DNA of 6,470 bases from Candidatus Methanoperedentaceae archaeon (GTDB lineage Archaea; Halobacteriota; Methanosarcinia; Methanosarcinales; Methanoperedenaceae), in contig JACUTP010000105.1 in NCBI GenBank assembly GCA_014859785.1, forward strand, positions 1 through 6,470, given 5' to 3'. Numbering within the stretch: the stretch's first letter is position 1; every line of letters begins with the position of its first letter. The position numbers and the translations under genes are program-made. The notes beneath the pieces are model-generated. The model had not been told where the DNA came from. It searched no databases and saw nothing but the letters and a program-made list of their open reading frames with translations. This document shows, piece after piece, positions 5,616 to 6,470 of this stretch.

Positions 5616-6461
5616 TCATATAGCTGCAGGATAAGAGCCAATAATTTTTAACATCCCTGCCCTGTTTTTAATTTTCTCAAGGGCTTCTTTTATTTTCCTG
5701 TCATGTATATGCCCTCTAATGTCAATATAAAATAGGTAATCCCCGAGAACCTTTTTTGTCGGGCGGGATTCGATTTTAGTAAGGTCAATACCGTTGCTTG
5801 AAAACTCACCAAGGATTTCATAAAGTGCACCAGGGCGGTTTTTTTCAAGATACACGATAATCGAAGTCTTATCGTTGCCGGTAGATGGCGGTGTTTTTTT
5901 CCCGATTACGATAAAACGCGTGAAGTTCTCGTTCCTGTCCTGTATGTTCTCAGCTATTATATCGAGCCCGTATTTATCTGCCGCTTCCCTTGACGCGATG
6001 GCAGCTATTTCCTTTGATTCGGATGCAAGCCTGGCTGCATGGGACGTGCTAAGGGCGGAGCGTACCTCTACATTCCTGAAATTCGTTTTGATGAACCTGC
6101 GGCACTGGGACAACGCCTGGGGGTGGGACATGATTATCTTTATATCCTCACGTCTGGCTTTTGAGAGAAGCAGGTGCTTAACCTGGACAATTTCCTCCCC
6201 GACAATTTTTAACTGGTGTTCCATGAGAAGGTCGAGAGTTATCGTAACCGAACCTTCAAGTGAATTCTCCACGGGAACTACACAGTAATCCACCTCGTTA
6301 TTCAAGAGGGCTTCTACAGTATCAGGTATATCATCGTAAAACCGGAGTTCTCCTTTACTCCACTGTTTTGCGGCTTTTTCAGAGAAAGAACCTTCAGGTC
6401 CGAATGTTCCCGTAATCATTTGCCCTATATAATCCGGTTTAAAAGAAATAGTTTGTTGCAT
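5616..6461 (-). CDS. pheA: Prephenate dehydratase with C-terminal ACT domain
   Basis: 281 residues from the ATG at 6461. It converts prephenate to phenylpyruvate in phenylalanine synthesis. The catalytic domain shows TFGPEGSFSEKAA (19-31), VVPVENSLEGSV (61-72), SHPQALSQCRRFI (112-124), IAAIAS (152-157) and NFTRFIVIG (179-187) with the catalytic Thr-Arg-Phe at 181-183. The ACT domain (about 199-279) has GALYEIL (211-217) and the phenylalanine-binding ESRP (231-234), so feedback inhibition by phenylalanine is expected. No chorismate mutase or prephenate dehydrogenase domain is fused to it. The start is uncertain: ATG at 6419-6417 (residue 15) fits the family's usual beginning better, has GGG at 6425-6423 before it, and would give 267 residues. 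The ATG at 6461 lies nine bases from the window edge, so its upstream signals cannot be judged. Confidence 0.95.
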   Translation of the reverse strand: MQQTISFKPDYIGQMITGTFGPEGSFSEKAAKQWSKGELRFYDDIPDTVEALLNNEVDYCVVPVENSLEGSVTITLDLLMEHQLKIVGEEIVQVKHLLLSKARREDIKIIMSHPQALSQCRRFIKTNFRNVEVRSALSTSHAARLASESKEIAAIASREAADKYGLDIIAENIQDRNENFTRFIVIGKKTPPSTGNDKTSIIVYLEKNRPGALYEILGEFSSNGIDLTKIESRPTKKVLGDYLFYIDIRGHIHDRKIKEALEKIKNRAGMLKIIGSYPAAI

Positions 6462-6470
6462 TTCCAGGGT

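Noticed and set aside
5875..6288. Plus-strand frame of 137 codons opposite pheA
   Set aside because: pheA is intact, with its catalytic TRF and ACT ESRP motifs on the other strand, so the frame is an antisense shadow.
1..6470. CRISPR array, tRNA or rRNA genes, insertion sequence ends
   Set aside because: No regularly spaced repeats, cloverleaf-like segments, transposase motifs or flanking inverted repeats were seen. Nearly all of the window is accounted for by conserved genes.

Overview
The window reads as archaeal chromosome, most like the Methanosarcinales and relatives (methanogens or anaerobic methanotrophs). The evidence is gene content: a CTP-type riboflavin kinase with an N-terminal helix-turn-helix domain, an archaeal-type RibB, a short anaerobe-type ThiC-family protein, a MetV/MetF pair and an unusual dihydropteroate-synthase homologue. 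AT-rich, TATA-like stretches lie before the transcription units. Base composition looks even and TGA is used as a normal stop. I cannot name the species.

Left edge (1-217): the 3' end of a gene cut by the window encodes a helix-turn-helix C-terminus that seems to end early through a frame break. It is followed by a short AT-rich leader. Plus-strand operon (218-4198): a dihydropteroate-synthase-family protein, MetV, MetF and a ThiC-family protein. Every junction overlaps (ATGA, GTGA, TAATG), so the four are almost certainly co-transcribed and translationally coupled. Together they join pterin C1-carrier synthesis, reduction of methylene-pterin to methyl-pterin, and a radical-SAM enzyme acting on aminoimidazole ribotide.

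A 22-base convergent gap (4199-4220) separates this from a minus-strand block, read right to left: prephenate dehydratase (pheA), a 64-base spacer, then the coupled pair riboflavin kinase/regulator (ribK, RbkR type) and ribB. The spacer holds a 28-base palindrome over the predicted ribK start site, a good candidate for an autoregulatory operator.

The points most worth following are: (1) the ThiC-family protein differs from ordinary ThiC in several active-site motifs, and it sits with C1 genes rather than thiamine genes, so it may be a paralogue with another product such as the 5-hydroxybenzimidazole lower ligand of cobamides; (2) the DHPS homologue keeps its pterin pocket but has a changed p-aminobenzoate/diphosphate loop, suggesting a methanopterin-type rather than folate-type substrate; (3) the ribK operator candidate.
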